64,000 nt of DNA from CABZJG01 sp902512685 (GTDB taxonomy: Bacteria; Pseudomonadota; Alphaproteobacteria; Rhodobacterales; Rhodobacteraceae), in NCBI GenBank assembly GCA_051201605.1, contig CP179201.1, positions 1,550,001-1,614,000 of the forward strand, read 5' to 3'. A program made the position numbers and the translations under genes. Within the stretch, counting starts at the first letter, position 1. Every line of letters starts with the position of its first letter. The notes below the pieces were generated by a model. That model was given only the letters and a program-made list of their open reading frames with translations. It had not been told where the DNA came from and did no database searches. Positions 1 through 7,921 of this stretch are shown in pieces.

Positions 1-53
1 ATTAACCTTTTCGCCGCACTCTGACGAGATCATTGAACAAATTGGAGTTAAAG

Positions 54-770
54 ATGCGTGTTCTATTGGTCGAAGATGATCCCACCACAGCAAAAAGCAT
101 CCAAATGATGCTGACCCATGCAAATTTGAATGTCTATTCAACTGATTTGGGCGAAGAGGGCATCGATCTGGCAAAGCTCTATGACTATGATATTATTCTA
201 CTCGATCTGAATTTGCCGGATATGACCGGCCATGATGTGTTGCGCCAATTGCGGCTGGCGCGCATTGATACCCCAATTTTAATTTTAACCGGGTCGGATG
301 ATACGGAAAACAAAATCCGCGGATTTGGTTTTGGCGCTGATGACTATCTGACCAAACCGTTCCAAAGAGAGGAATTGGTGGCGCGCATTCATGCCATAGT
401 GCTCCGATCAAAAGGCCATGCGCAGTCTATAATCTGGACCGGAAAAGTTGCAGTGAATTTGGATGCCAAAACTGTTGAGGTCGAGGGCAAGACCGTTCAC
501 TTGAAGGGTAAAGAGTATCAAATGCTTGAACTTTTATCCTTGCGCAAGGGAACCACGCTGACCAAAGAGATGTTTCTTAACCATCTTTACGGCGGGATGG
601 ATGAGCCCGAATTGAAAATCATAGATGTCTTTATTTGCAAGCTGCGCAAAAAGATTGCCCAAGCAACAGACAATGAAAACTATATTCAAACTGTTTGGGG
701 GCGGGGCTATGTGCTGAAAGATCCTGAACCAGAACAGCAGCCTGCGGTGCGGTTGGCGGTCAGCGCTTAA
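54..770 (+). CDS. ctrA: CtrA-type cell-cycle response regulator
   Basis: OmpR-class response regulator of 238 aa. The receiver domain (about residues 1-115) has the acidic pair at E7/D8/D9, the phospho-acceptor D51 in LLDLNLP and the conserved lysine in TKPF. A winged-helix DNA-binding domain fills about residues 125-230. In alphaproteobacteria CtrA is phosphorylated through the CckA-ChpT relay and binds TTAA-N7-TTAA sites; in roseobacters it mainly controls motility and gene-transfer-agent genes. The ATG at 54 is preferred over a TTG at 33 because GGAG at 44-47 is well spaced and CtrA proteins begin MRVLLVEDD. Its promoter lies at or beyond the window edge. Confidence 0.95.
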   Translation: MRVLLVEDDPTTAKSIQMMLTHANLNVYSTDLGEEGIDLAKLYDYDIILLDLNLPDMTGHDVLRQLRLARIDTPILILTGSDDTENKIRGFGFGADDYLTKPFQREELVARIHAIVLRSKGHAQSIIWTGKVAVNLDAKTVEVEGKTVHLKGKEYQMLELLSLRKGTTLTKEMFLNHLYGGMDEPELKIIDVFICKLRKKIAQATDNENYIQTVWGRGYVLKDPEPEQQPAVRLAVSA

Positions 771-854
771 TCGGATTTAGCTGCCTTAGGGTCTAGACCA
801 ATGCGGCCGGTCGATTTATCACCTTAGTATGAGTGATAAGAAGGGCCGCAATTC

Positions 855-2981
855 GTGAGTGATGAAAGTGATGTCTCTAGGGTAACGCCAGATCAGGCGC
901 GATCTGAACTGGCCCGATTGGCCAGCCTGCTGAAGCAGGCCAATATCGACTATCATCAAAATGATAATCCAACCCTGTCGGACGCTGAATACGACCGGTT
1001 AAAGCGGCGCAATGCGGCACTTGAGAGGCAGTTTGCCGGGCTAAAGCGCAACGACAGCCCCAGCGATCAAATTGGCGCTGCTGCGGCAGAGGGGTTTGGC
1101 AAGATCACCCATGCCTTGCCGATGCTATCGCTGGGCAATGCCTTTGACACCGCGGATGTAGAGGATTTTGAAGACCGCATCCTGCGCTATCTTGGCATCA
1201 ATGATAAAGCCAAGCTTGCCTATACGGCCGAGCCGAAAATTGATGGTCTGTCGCTGAGCCTGCGGTATGAAGGCGGCCAGTTGGTTCAGGCGGCCACCCG
1301 CGGCGATGGCCAAGTGGGCGAAAATGTCACCGAAAATGCCCGCACTATCACTGATATTCCTCAAAGTATTGATGGCGCGCCGGATGTCTTAGAGGTGCGC
1401 GGCGAAGTTTACATGCGCCACAGTGATTTTCAGGCATTGAACGCGCGGCAAGCCGAAAAGGGTGCAAAGCTGTTTGCCAATCCGCGCAATGCCGCCGCCG
1501 GATCGCTGCGCCAGCTTGATGCTGCGATCACCAGATCACGCCCGCTGCAGTTTTTCGCCTATGCCTGGGGGGAGCTATCGGCGCCGCTTGCCAGCCATCA
1601 AAACGCGGCCATCGCGCGGCTAAAAAGTTTTGGGTTTTCCACCAATCCACTGACCAAGCTGTGCCACTCTGTCGCTGATCTTGTGGCGCAGCATCAAACG
1701 ATCATGACCGCGCGCGAGACGCTGGATTATGATATTGATGGGGTGGTTTATAAAGTTGATGATTTGGCGCTGCAGGCGCGGTTGGGGTTTCGGTCCACCA
1801 CACCGCGCTGGGCCATCGCGCATAAATTTCCCGCTGAATTGGCCTGGACCCGGCTTGAAGCGATTGATATTCAGGTCGGCCGCACCGGGGCGCTGAGCCC
1901 GGTGGCGCGTCTGACGCCAATCACCTTGGGCGGGGTGGTGGTGTCCAATGCAACCCTGCACAACGAAGATTACATCGCCGGACGCGATGCCAATGGCGGC
2001 CAGATCCGTGAAGGCAAAGATATCCGCATTGGCGATCGGGTGCAGGTTTACCGCGCGGGGGATGTCATTCCGAAAATCGCCGATGTTGATTTGTCCCAGC
2101 GGCCCGGCGATAGCGCCGAATTTCAGTTCCCTCAGCTCTGCCCAGAATGTGGATCGCCTGCCAAGCGCGATCCCGGTGATGCGGTGCGGCGCTGTCTGGG
2201 CGGGCTAATTTGTCCGGCGCAGGGGGTTGAACGGCTCAAGCATTTCGTGGCCCGCAAAGCCTTTGACATCGAAGGGCTGGGCGCAAAACAGATCGAGATG
2301 TTCTTTTCAGACGATCTTTTGCCAGTGCGCGAGCCGGCCGATATTTTCACGCTTGAGGCGCGCGATGCGGTGTCATTGGCGCCGCTGAAAAACCGCGATG
2401 GCTGGGGCGGTAAAAGCGCGTCCAACCTCTTTGCTGCCATAAATGAGCGGCGCAACATCGGGCTCGGGCGCCTGCTGTTTGCGCTGGGAATTCGGCATCT
2501 TGGCGAAGCGGGCGGCAATTTGATCGCCGCCCATTATGGCGATTGGGCCAGCTTGGTGTCCGCCCTCGATCAGGCAGCGGCGGGCGAAGGGGCTGAATGG
2601 GATAATTTGCGCGCCATTGACGGGGTGGGTGAGGTTATGGCCCGATCCCTGATCAGCGCTTTTGCACCGGGACCAGAGCGCCAGGCCATCGACCGGCTGG
2701 CTGCGCATTTGGCGGTCCAGGATGCCCCAAAGCCGCAAACCGATGGCAGCCCCGTGGCCGGAAAAACACTGGTCTTTACCGGTACTTTGGAGCAGATGAG
2801 CCGCGCTGAAGCCAAAGCCCGCGCCGAAACCCTTGGCGCCAAGGTCGCCGGATCGGTATCGGCAAAAACCGATTTGCTGATCGCCGGGCCCGGGGCCGGA
2901 TCAAAGGCCAAAAAAGCCGCCGATCTGGGTGTGGAAACGATTGACGAAGCCGCTTGGTTGGCGCTGATCGAGGGATTATGA
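855..2981 (+). CDS. ligA: NAD-dependent DNA ligase LigA
   Basis: Seals nicks in DNA using NAD+ during replication and repair. The 708-aa protein has the usual order: Ia domain, adenylation domain with the AMP-accepting lysine K128 in the KIDG motif, OB fold, a four-cysteine zinc finger (CPEC...C...C near residues 430-455), helix-hairpin-helix repeats and a C-terminal BRCT domain (about 630-708). The length is normal for bacterial LigA. The start is GTG at 855, with GAAGGG a few bases upstream. The stop overlaps the recG start as ATGA, so the two are probably translationally coupled. Confidence 0.96.
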   Translation: MSDESDVSRVTPDQARSELARLASLLKQANIDYHQNDNPTLSDAEYDRLKRRNAALERQFAGLKRNDSPSDQIGAAAAEGFGKITHALPMLSLGNAFDTADVEDFEDRILRYLGINDKAKLAYTAEPKIDGLSLSLRYEGGQLVQAATRGDGQVGENVTENARTITDIPQSIDGAPDVLEVRGEVYMRHSDFQALNARQAEKGAKLFANPRNAAAGSLRQLDAAITRSRPLQFFAYAWGELSAPLASHQNAAIARLKSFGFSTNPLTKLCHSVADLVAQHQTIMTARETLDYDIDGVVYKVDDLALQARLGFRSTTPRWAIAHKFPAELAWTRLEAIDIQVGRTGALSPVARLTPITLGGVVVSNATLHNEDYIAGRDANGGQIREGKDIRIGDRVQVYRAGDVIPKIADVDLSQRPGDSAEFQFPQLCPECGSPAKRDPGDAVRRCLGGLICPAQGVERLKHFVARKAFDIEGLGAKQIEMFFSDDLLPVREPADIFTLEARDAVSLAPLKNRDGWGGKSASNLFAAINERRNIGLGRLLFALGIRHLGEAGGNLIAAHYGDWASLVSALDQAAAGEGAEWDNLRAIDGVGEVMARSLISAFAPGPERQAIDRLAAHLAVQDAPKPQTDGSPVAGKTLVFTGTLEQMSRAEAKARAETLGAKVAGSVSAKTDLLIAGPGAGSKAKKAADLGVETIDEAAWLALIEGL

Positions 2982-5068
2982 GCAGCCGCCCCGAAGCCCT
3001 TTTCCCGCTCTTTGCCGAGCTGACCTCGCTGGCAGGTGTGGGCCCAAAAGTGGCGCAGAATATGGCAGGGCTGTCCATTGCGCGCCCCCGCGATGTGATT
3101 TTTACGCTGCCTTATGCCGGTATCGACCGGCGATTGGTGGCCTCGCTCAAAGGGGCCGAATTGCCGCAAACTCTCACGGTTGAAGTGCTTGTGGGCGCGC
3201 ATCAGCCGCCGCGCGCGCGCAGCGGGGCCTACCGCATTCTGGTCGAAGATGCCGAAAGCGCCTTTCAGCTGGTGTTTTTTCATGCCCGAGCAGAGTATTT
3301 GCAAAAACAGCTGCCCAGTGGCGCGCGGCGGCTGGTATCGGGTAAGGTCGAACTTTTTGATGGTCTGGCGCAGATGGTGCATCCCGACCATATTCTTTTG
3401 CCGCATCAGGCCGAAGAACTTGCCCATTATGAACCGGTCTATCCGCTAACAGCGGGGGTGACGCAGAAAACCATGACCAAAGCCACCCGCGCCGCGCTCA
3501 AGCTTGCGCCGCAGTTGCCCGAGTGGATTGATCCGGCGCAAAAGCAGCAGCAGGGATGGCCCGATTGGCAGGCCGCCGTGAGCGCCGCGCATCAGCCGCA
3601 AACCGCATCTGATTTACGCGCCGATCATCCGGCGCGCGAGCGGCTGGCCTATGATGAGCTGATGGCGCACCAGCTGACGCTGGCTTTGGCGCGCGCGCGG
3701 ATTAAAAAAGCCGCGGGGCGCAGCACCTGCGGCACCGGCGCGCTGCACCAGAAAGTTCTCGCGGCGCTGCCCTATACCCCCACAGGGGCGCAAACCCGCA
3801 CCACTGCGGAAATTACCGCCGATATGGCCGCGCCGGCAAAAATGAACCGGCTGCTGCAGGGCGATGTGGGCGCAGGCAAAACTTTGGTCGCCGTTATGGC
3901 GCTGCTCACAGCGGTTGAGGCCGGCGGGCAGGGGGTGATGATGGCCCCGACCGAAATATTGGCGCGCCAGCATCTGCAGGGGCTTAAACCCTTGGGCGCA
4001 AGCGCGGGGGTGGTGGTTGATCTGCTCACCGGGCGCGACAAGGGCCGCGAACGGCAAACCAAACTGGTCGCTTTGGCCGCCGGAGAGATTGATATTCTGG
4101 TGGGCACCCATGCGGTGTTTCAGGCGGATGTGAATTTTTGTGACCTGCGGCTTGCAGTGATTGATGAACAGCACCGCTTTGGCGTGCGCCAACGGCTTGA
4201 ATTGGGCCGCAAGGGCCAGTCGGCGGATGTGCTGGTGATGACAGCCACGCCGATCCCGCGCTCGCTCGCGCTGGCCCATTACGGTGATATGGATATCTCG
4301 GTTCTGGATGAAAAGCCGCCGGGAAGATCGCCGGTGACCACCGCGCTAACCTCTACCGAGCGGATCGACGAAGTGATTGATCATCTTCGCCGCGCGATTG
4401 CTGAGGGCCGACAAGCCTATTGGGTGTGCCCTTTGGTCGAGCAAAGCGAGGTTTTGGATTTCACCTCGGCCGAGGATCGCTTTCAGCGGCTGCGCGCGGT
4501 GCTGGGCGAAGATCAGGTGGGGCTTGTCCACGGGCAAATGCCGGCGCAGGACAAAGACGCCGCCATGCAACGTTTTCAAAGCGGGCAGACCCGGGTGCTT
4601 GTGGCCACCACGGTGATCGAAGTGGGCGTTGATGTGCCCAATGCCACCATTATGGTGATCGAGCGGGCCGAGCATTTTGGATTGGCGCAACTGCACCAGC
4701 TGCGCGGCCGTGTGGGGCGCGGGGCAGGGAAGTCGACCTGTCTGTTGATGTATCAGCCACCCTTAAGTGAAAGTGGCCAAAGACGGCTGAGCACGCTGCG
4801 CGAAACCGAAGACGGGTTTCGCATTGCGGAAACCGATCTGGCCATGCGCGGCGCAGGGGATTTGATCGGCACAGCGCAATCGGGTCTGCCGCAGTTTCGG
4901 GTCGCCGATTTGGACAGTATGAGCGGGCTGATGGCCACCGCCCAAAGCGATGCCCGCGCGCTGCTGACCACTGATCCCGAGCTGACATCACCGCGCGGAC
5001 AGGCGGCGCGCGCCCTGCTTTGGTTGATGGAGCAGGATAAAGCAATTCATTTAATTTCAGTGGGTTAG
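2978..5068 (+). CDS. recG: ATP-dependent DNA helicase RecG
   Basis: Remodels stalled replication forks and Holliday junctions. The 696-aa protein has an N-terminal wedge/OB domain, then a superfamily 2 helicase core with Walker A GDVGAGKT near residues 295-302, the DEQH box in VIDEQHRFG near 395, TATPIPRS (motif III), and the C-terminal motif VI region with QLRGRVGRG. The start at 2978 (MSSRPEALF) is chosen over an in-frame upstream start inside ligA because it gives the ATGA overlap and the usual N terminus. Length is normal and nothing looks damaged. Confidence 0.96.
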   Translation: MSSRPEALFPLFAELTSLAGVGPKVAQNMAGLSIARPRDVIFTLPYAGIDRRLVASLKGAELPQTLTVEVLVGAHQPPRARSGAYRILVEDAESAFQLVFFHARAEYLQKQLPSGARRLVSGKVELFDGLAQMVHPDHILLPHQAEELAHYEPVYPLTAGVTQKTMTKATRAALKLAPQLPEWIDPAQKQQQGWPDWQAAVSAAHQPQTASDLRADHPARERLAYDELMAHQLTLALARARIKKAAGRSTCGTGALHQKVLAALPYTPTGAQTRTTAEITADMAAPAKMNRLLQGDVGAGKTLVAVMALLTAVEAGGQGVMMAPTEILARQHLQGLKPLGASAGVVVDLLTGRDKGRERQTKLVALAAGEIDILVGTHAVFQADVNFCDLRLAVIDEQHRFGVRQRLELGRKGQSADVLVMTATPIPRSLALAHYGDMDISVLDEKPPGRSPVTTALTSTERIDEVIDHLRRAIAEGRQAYWVCPLVEQSEVLDFTSAEDRFQRLRAVLGEDQVGLVHGQMPAQDKDAAMQRFQSGQTRVLVATTVIEVGVDVPNATIMVIERAEHFGLAQLHQLRGRVGRGAGKSTCLLMYQPPLSESGQRRLSTLRETEDGFRIAETDLAMRGAGDLIGTAQSGLPQFRVADLDSMSGLMATAQSDARALLTTDPELTSPRGQAARALLWLMEQDKAIHLISVG

Positions 5069-5096
5069 CAAAGAATACTCCAAAAAGTTCACAAAT

Positions 5097-5111
5097 GTTC
5101 TAAAAATGTTC
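5097..5111 (+). promoter_or_regulatory. LexA (SOS) box upstream of small membrane ORF
   Basis: GTTC at 5097-5100 and GTTC at 5108-5111 are separated by exactly seven bases (TAAAAAT). This is the direct-repeat operator GTTC-N7-GTTC described for alphaproteobacterial LexA. Another GTTC starts at 5087 with a six-base gap, so the array may be degenerate on its left side. It lies 57 bp before the ATG of the 40-aa ORF at 5168. Direct reading of the sequence supports the motif; occupancy by LexA is inferred. Confidence 0.7.
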
Positions 5112-5167
5112 TTTACAAAGGCGCAGGAATATGAGAACAAAGTGGCAACTTAAGACGGAGTTGTCCC

Positions 5168-5290
5168 ATGATCACCATTTTGAAAACCGCTGTAGTGTCA
5201 TCGCGCAGAACCTTTTTGCAAGACAGTCTTGGGGCGGTGTCGCTGTTGGTGATTTTGCTTGGTGGTTTACACTTGCCGGGTCTTTTTTAA
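5168..5290 (+). CDS. SOS-controlled small membrane peptide (40 aa)
   Basis: A 40-aa ORF beginning MITILKTAVVSSRRTF. It has GGAG at 5157-5160, seven bases before its ATG. The N terminus is basic and the C-terminal half (GAVSLLVILLGGLHLPGLF) is one hydrophobic segment, so a single-pass inner-membrane peptide is expected. It follows a LexA box. By analogy, SOS-induced small membrane proteins such as TisB (a toxin) and Caulobacter SidA (a division inhibitor) act in this way, but no sequence kinship to either is claimed. The 3' part up to 5416 has no further ORF, and a terminator follows at 5417. Confidence 0.6.
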   Translation: MITILKTAVVSSRRTFLQDSLGAVSLLVILLGGLHLPGLF

Positions 5291-5416
5291 CCACCCTCTG
5301 CCACCGCGCGGCGCGCAGGGCGTTCCCCCAAGGCGCCTGTCAACCGAAGGTTTCGTAAGCCTCGACAAACGGAAACCAGATCGCTGACAAATCCCTGCAG
5401 CCGCGTGGACAGTTTG

Positions 5417-5449
5417 CCGCCGCTCCCCCTCGGGTGCGGCGGTTTTTTT
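5417..5449 (+). terminator. Rho-independent terminator after SOS peptide
   Basis: A seven-base-pair GC stem (CCGCCGC at 5417-5423 with GCGGCGG at 5436-5442) and a 12-base loop are followed directly by seven T residues (5443-5449). It ends transcription coming from the recG/SOS-peptide side and lies just past the stop of the convergent NifU-like gene. Confidence 0.85.
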
Positions 5450-5900
5450 AGGCGCAGTCCTGATGTGCGGCCTTTTGCATGGCTTCGCTGGCCGCTTCCA
5501 GCGCCAGCAGGATCGAGGCATGACGGTTTTTATAATCTTTAGCTGGCAAAAGCACCTCAAGCCCATCAAAAGGCGCTTCGGGGGCGGGGCCGTTAGAGTT
5601 CAGCATCGCCTGCAGGGCATCGCGGGCCTTTTCAATTTGCTCTTGGTCGCAGCCGATGATCGACCGGCCAACCACGGATGCGGCCGCCTGACCCAATGCG
5701 CAGGCTCTCACATCCTGTGCGTAATCGCTCACCCGGCCCGCTTTGACCTTTATATCAACCGTGACCACAGACCCGCAGAGGGGCGAGCGTTTTTTGACCG
5801 AAATATGGGGGTCTTGCAGCGGCGTCGTCGCCGACATATCGGCCGCCAGAGCCAGAATGCGGTCAGAATAGAGTTTGATCAGGTCGCTGTCAGCAGACAT
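5448..5900 (-). CDS. NifU/IscU-like Fe-S scaffold protein
   Basis: A 150-aa protein with the NifU N-terminal / IscU fold. C42 lies in SPLCGS and C67 in RACALG, the first two usual cluster ligands. The position of the third ligand (RxKC in IscU and SufU) reads KNRHAS here, with a histidine (H127). C84 and C149 are other cysteines. Scaffold proteins build 2Fe-2S or 4Fe-4S clusters for transfer to apo-proteins; SufU-type members instead act with zinc as sulfur-transfer partners. The gene stands alone rather than in an isc or suf operon. It is transcribed toward recG and diverges from hisI. Confidence 0.8.
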   Translation of the reverse strand: MSADSDLIKLYSDRILALAADMSATTPLQDPHISVKKRSPLCGSVVTVDIKVKAGRVSDYAQDVRACALGQAAASVVGRSIIGCDQEQIEKARDALQAMLNSNGPAPEAPFDGLEVLLPAKDYKNRHASILLALEAASEAMQKAAHQDCA

Positions 5901-5967
5901 GGGCTTTTCCTTTATTGCTGATGCTAATACATAGGGCTTAGAACAGACGATGCAAAGAGGTTATCAG

Positions 5968-6327
5968 ATGGATTTTGATCCAGCGGGTTTGACATATAAC
6001 GAAGCAGGTTTAATCCCGGCAATAGCGCAGGACAGCAAAAGCGGTGAAGTGCTTATGATGGCATGGATGAACCAAGAGGCGGTTGCAAAAACACTGTCCA
6101 GCGGGCACGTGACCTATTGGTCGCGATCACGTCAGGCATTTTGGGTCAAAGGGGAAACATCGGGGCATCGGCAAAATTTGATAGATTTGCGGGTGGATTG
6201 TGATCGCGATGCGCTTTTGCTTGTGGTCGAGCAAACAGGCCCGGCCTGTCATACTCTGCGGCGCAGCTGTTTTTACACTTCTGTGGTGAGCGGCCAAGAA
6301 GTCGAGTTGATGGCGCCCGAGGCTTAG
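5968..6327 (+). CDS. hisI: Phosphoribosyl-AMP cyclohydrolase HisI
   Basis: Opens the adenine ring of phosphoribosyl-AMP, the third step of histidine biosynthesis. The 119-aa single-domain enzyme shows MMAWMN, the CDRD metal-binding stretch and the C-terminal CHTLRRSC cysteine/histidine cluster that binds zinc. It is not fused to HisE, as is common in alphaproteobacteria. ATG at 5968 is preferred over ATG at 5950 because AGAGG lies just upstream of 5968. Its downstream neighbour gluQ is convergent. Confidence 0.92.
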   Translation: MDFDPAGLTYNEAGLIPAIAQDSKSGEVLMMAWMNQEAVAKTLSSGHVTYWSRSRQAFWVKGETSGHRQNLIDLRVDCDRDALLLVVEQTGPACHTLRRSCFYTSVVSGQEVELMAPEA

Positions 6328-6390
6328 GATTTTTGCGGGGAATTTGGTCGTATCTGACCTTTGGAGAGCCCTAAAATCACACCTGCGCAA

Positions 6391-6420
6391 TACCACCGCG
6401 ATACTGATGCAATACCGACA
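6391..6420. repeat. Dispersed intergenic repeat, copy A
   Basis: About 30 nt including ACCACCGCGATAC and GATGCAATACCGACA, followed by a T-rich stretch, between the convergent hisI and gluQ genes. A nearly identical copy lies at 38098-38127, again between convergent genes. The two copies differ by about one base over the core. Function unknown. Confidence 0.6.
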
Positions 6421-6431
6421 TCTTTTTTACG

Positions 6432-7289
6432 CTATTCTAGTGGCTTAAAGCCGAGCGAACGGCGAATGTCATTTACCCTTTGGCCTTGGCCGCGCAGCGT
6501 AGAAATGGCGGTGGCATCATCGCGTTTGGCAAGCCGCTTTCCGGCGCTGTCGCGGATCAGTTTATGGTGATGATAGCGCGGTGTTGGCAGGCCCAATAGG
6601 GATTGCAGCAGCACATGGATTTGCGTGGCCTCGGCAAGGTCAGCGCCGCGCACAACATCGCTAACTCCTTGAATTGCATCGTCAACCACAACAGCCAGAT
6701 GATAGGCGGTCTGTCCGTTGCGACGCTGAAGCACCACATCGCCCACCTGCGACAGAAGGGCCTCGGCCGTGATTTTTTTAGCGCCGCTGTTAAGACCGGT
6801 TTCATGATATAAAAGCGGTGCGTTCAACGTTTCGGTGGCCAATTGCATGTTCAAACGAAGCGCGTCTTCTGCGCCGGCATCGCGCATGGTGCGGTGCCGG
6901 CAAGAGCCCGAATATATCCGCCCATCAGGACCAAATTGCGCCACCCCTTCTTGCGGCGCCCCCGCCGCCGCTTCAATGTCCGCACGTCGACAGTTGCATG
7001 GGTAAATCAATTGCTTTTTTTCTATTATTGCCAAAGCATTAGAGTAGGATGCTAAATGTTCTGATTGGCGCCTGACAGGCGTTTCCCAGCGCAGCCCAAG
7101 CCATGCAAGATCGTCAAATATCAGCTTTTCCCACTGTGCGCGGGCGCGCGATTGGTCAGTGTCTTCTATACGTAGCAAAAACCGCCCACCAGCCTCGGCC
7201 GCCATCTGATGCGCCACAAGCGCAGAATGGGCGTGCCCTAGGTGTAGTGGACCGGTTGGTGATGGGGCAAATCGAGTAGTGAAAGTCAC
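6432..7289 (-). CDS. gluQ: Glutamyl-Q tRNA(Asp) synthetase
   Basis: Attaches glutamate to queuosine at position 34 of tRNA-Asp. The 285-aa protein matches the catalytic part of glutamyl-tRNA synthetase and lacks the anticodon-binding domain, the hallmark of GluQ. The class I HIGH-type motif appears in FAPSPTGPLHLGHAHSAL near the N terminus. The KMSKS-type loop appears as KRLAKRD near residue 255. Cysteines in CNCRRAD and the SGSCRHR stretch fit the zinc site. The ATG at 7289 overlaps the stop of the upstream methyltransferase gene by four bases, so the two form an operon. Confidence 0.93.
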   Translation of the reverse strand: MTFTTRFAPSPTGPLHLGHAHSALVAHQMAAEAGGRFLLRIEDTDQSRARAQWEKLIFDDLAWLGLRWETPVRRQSEHLASYSNALAIIEKKQLIYPCNCRRADIEAAAGAPQEGVAQFGPDGRIYSGSCRHRTMRDAGAEDALRLNMQLATETLNAPLLYHETGLNSGAKKITAEALLSQVGDVVLQRRNGQTAYHLAVVVDDAIQGVSDVVRGADLAEATQIHVLLQSLLGLPTPRYHHHKLIRDSAGKRLAKRDDATAISTLRGQGQRVNDIRRSLGFKPLE

Positions 7290-7897
7290 AGCTTTTCAAG
7301 GACATATACGTTTGACTTCAGGTTCGCACCGGGCAGGTGATCACCATAATTGCAGGCCAGCAAACGTGCCAAACCGTTGGCTGTATAGTGATCAACTTTT
7401 GCAGGAAAGCTTGGATCAGCAAGTGCATGATCATTAAATGAAAACACAAACAGTCCGCCTGTTTCCAAGAGGTTCATAACCGTGTCAAAAACCGGTAGTG
7501 GCGCAGCGCCGACACCAATGACGCCAATGGCTGCAATGATGTGATACTGGCCCTTTATAACAGGCGGCGCGTGGTCGGGATTGAAAATGAGAAGATCACG
7601 ATAAATGTTTTTTTTCTTTGCGATTTCAAGCATTTCATAGGAAACGTCTAGCCCGTCTATATGGCTGAAACCTTCGAGTTTAAGCGCCAGTCCCGACAGT
7701 CCTGTCCCGCATCCATAATCCAGAATAGGCTGGTTTAGATCGGTGACATATTGCGCAAGGGTTTTGGCCGCGCGTCCAGGGGTGGCATAGCCATTTTGGC
7801 TCACCTCTTGGTCGTAGGTATCGGACCACTGGGCATAAAGCGCGCGCGAGTCGCCCGTTCCACCATCATAAGCTTTGTCTAAATAGGTTTTTGCCAT
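7286..7897 (-). CDS. Class I SAM-dependent methyltransferase
   Basis: A 203-aa Rossmann-fold methyltransferase. The SAM-binding motif I is DYGCGTGLSGLAL near residues 60-72, followed by an acidic end of strand 2 in HIDGLDVS. The substrate is not clear from sequence. The family is similar to Williams-Beuren-region-type and UbiE-like small-molecule methyltransferases. It lies directly upstream of gluQ with a four-base overlap, which suggests co-expression but not necessarily a joint function. Confidence 0.8.
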   Translation of the reverse strand: MAKTYLDKAYDGGTGDSRALYAQWSDTYDQEVSQNGYATPGRAAKTLAQYVTDLNQPILDYGCGTGLSGLALKLEGFSHIDGLDVSYEMLEIAKKKNIYRDLLIFNPDHAPPVIKGQYHIIAAIGVIGVGAAPLPVFDTVMNLLETGGLFVFSFNDHALADPSFPAKVDHYTANGLARLLACNYGDHLPGANLKSNVYVLEKL

Positions 7898-7921
7898 AGG
7901 GATACTAAAGCAAATAAAGCC

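Noticed and set aside
2570..3427. Long reverse frame (285 codons) over the ligA-recG junction
   Set aside because: High-GC core genes produce long antisense frames; it lies opposite two certain genes and has no recognisable domain.
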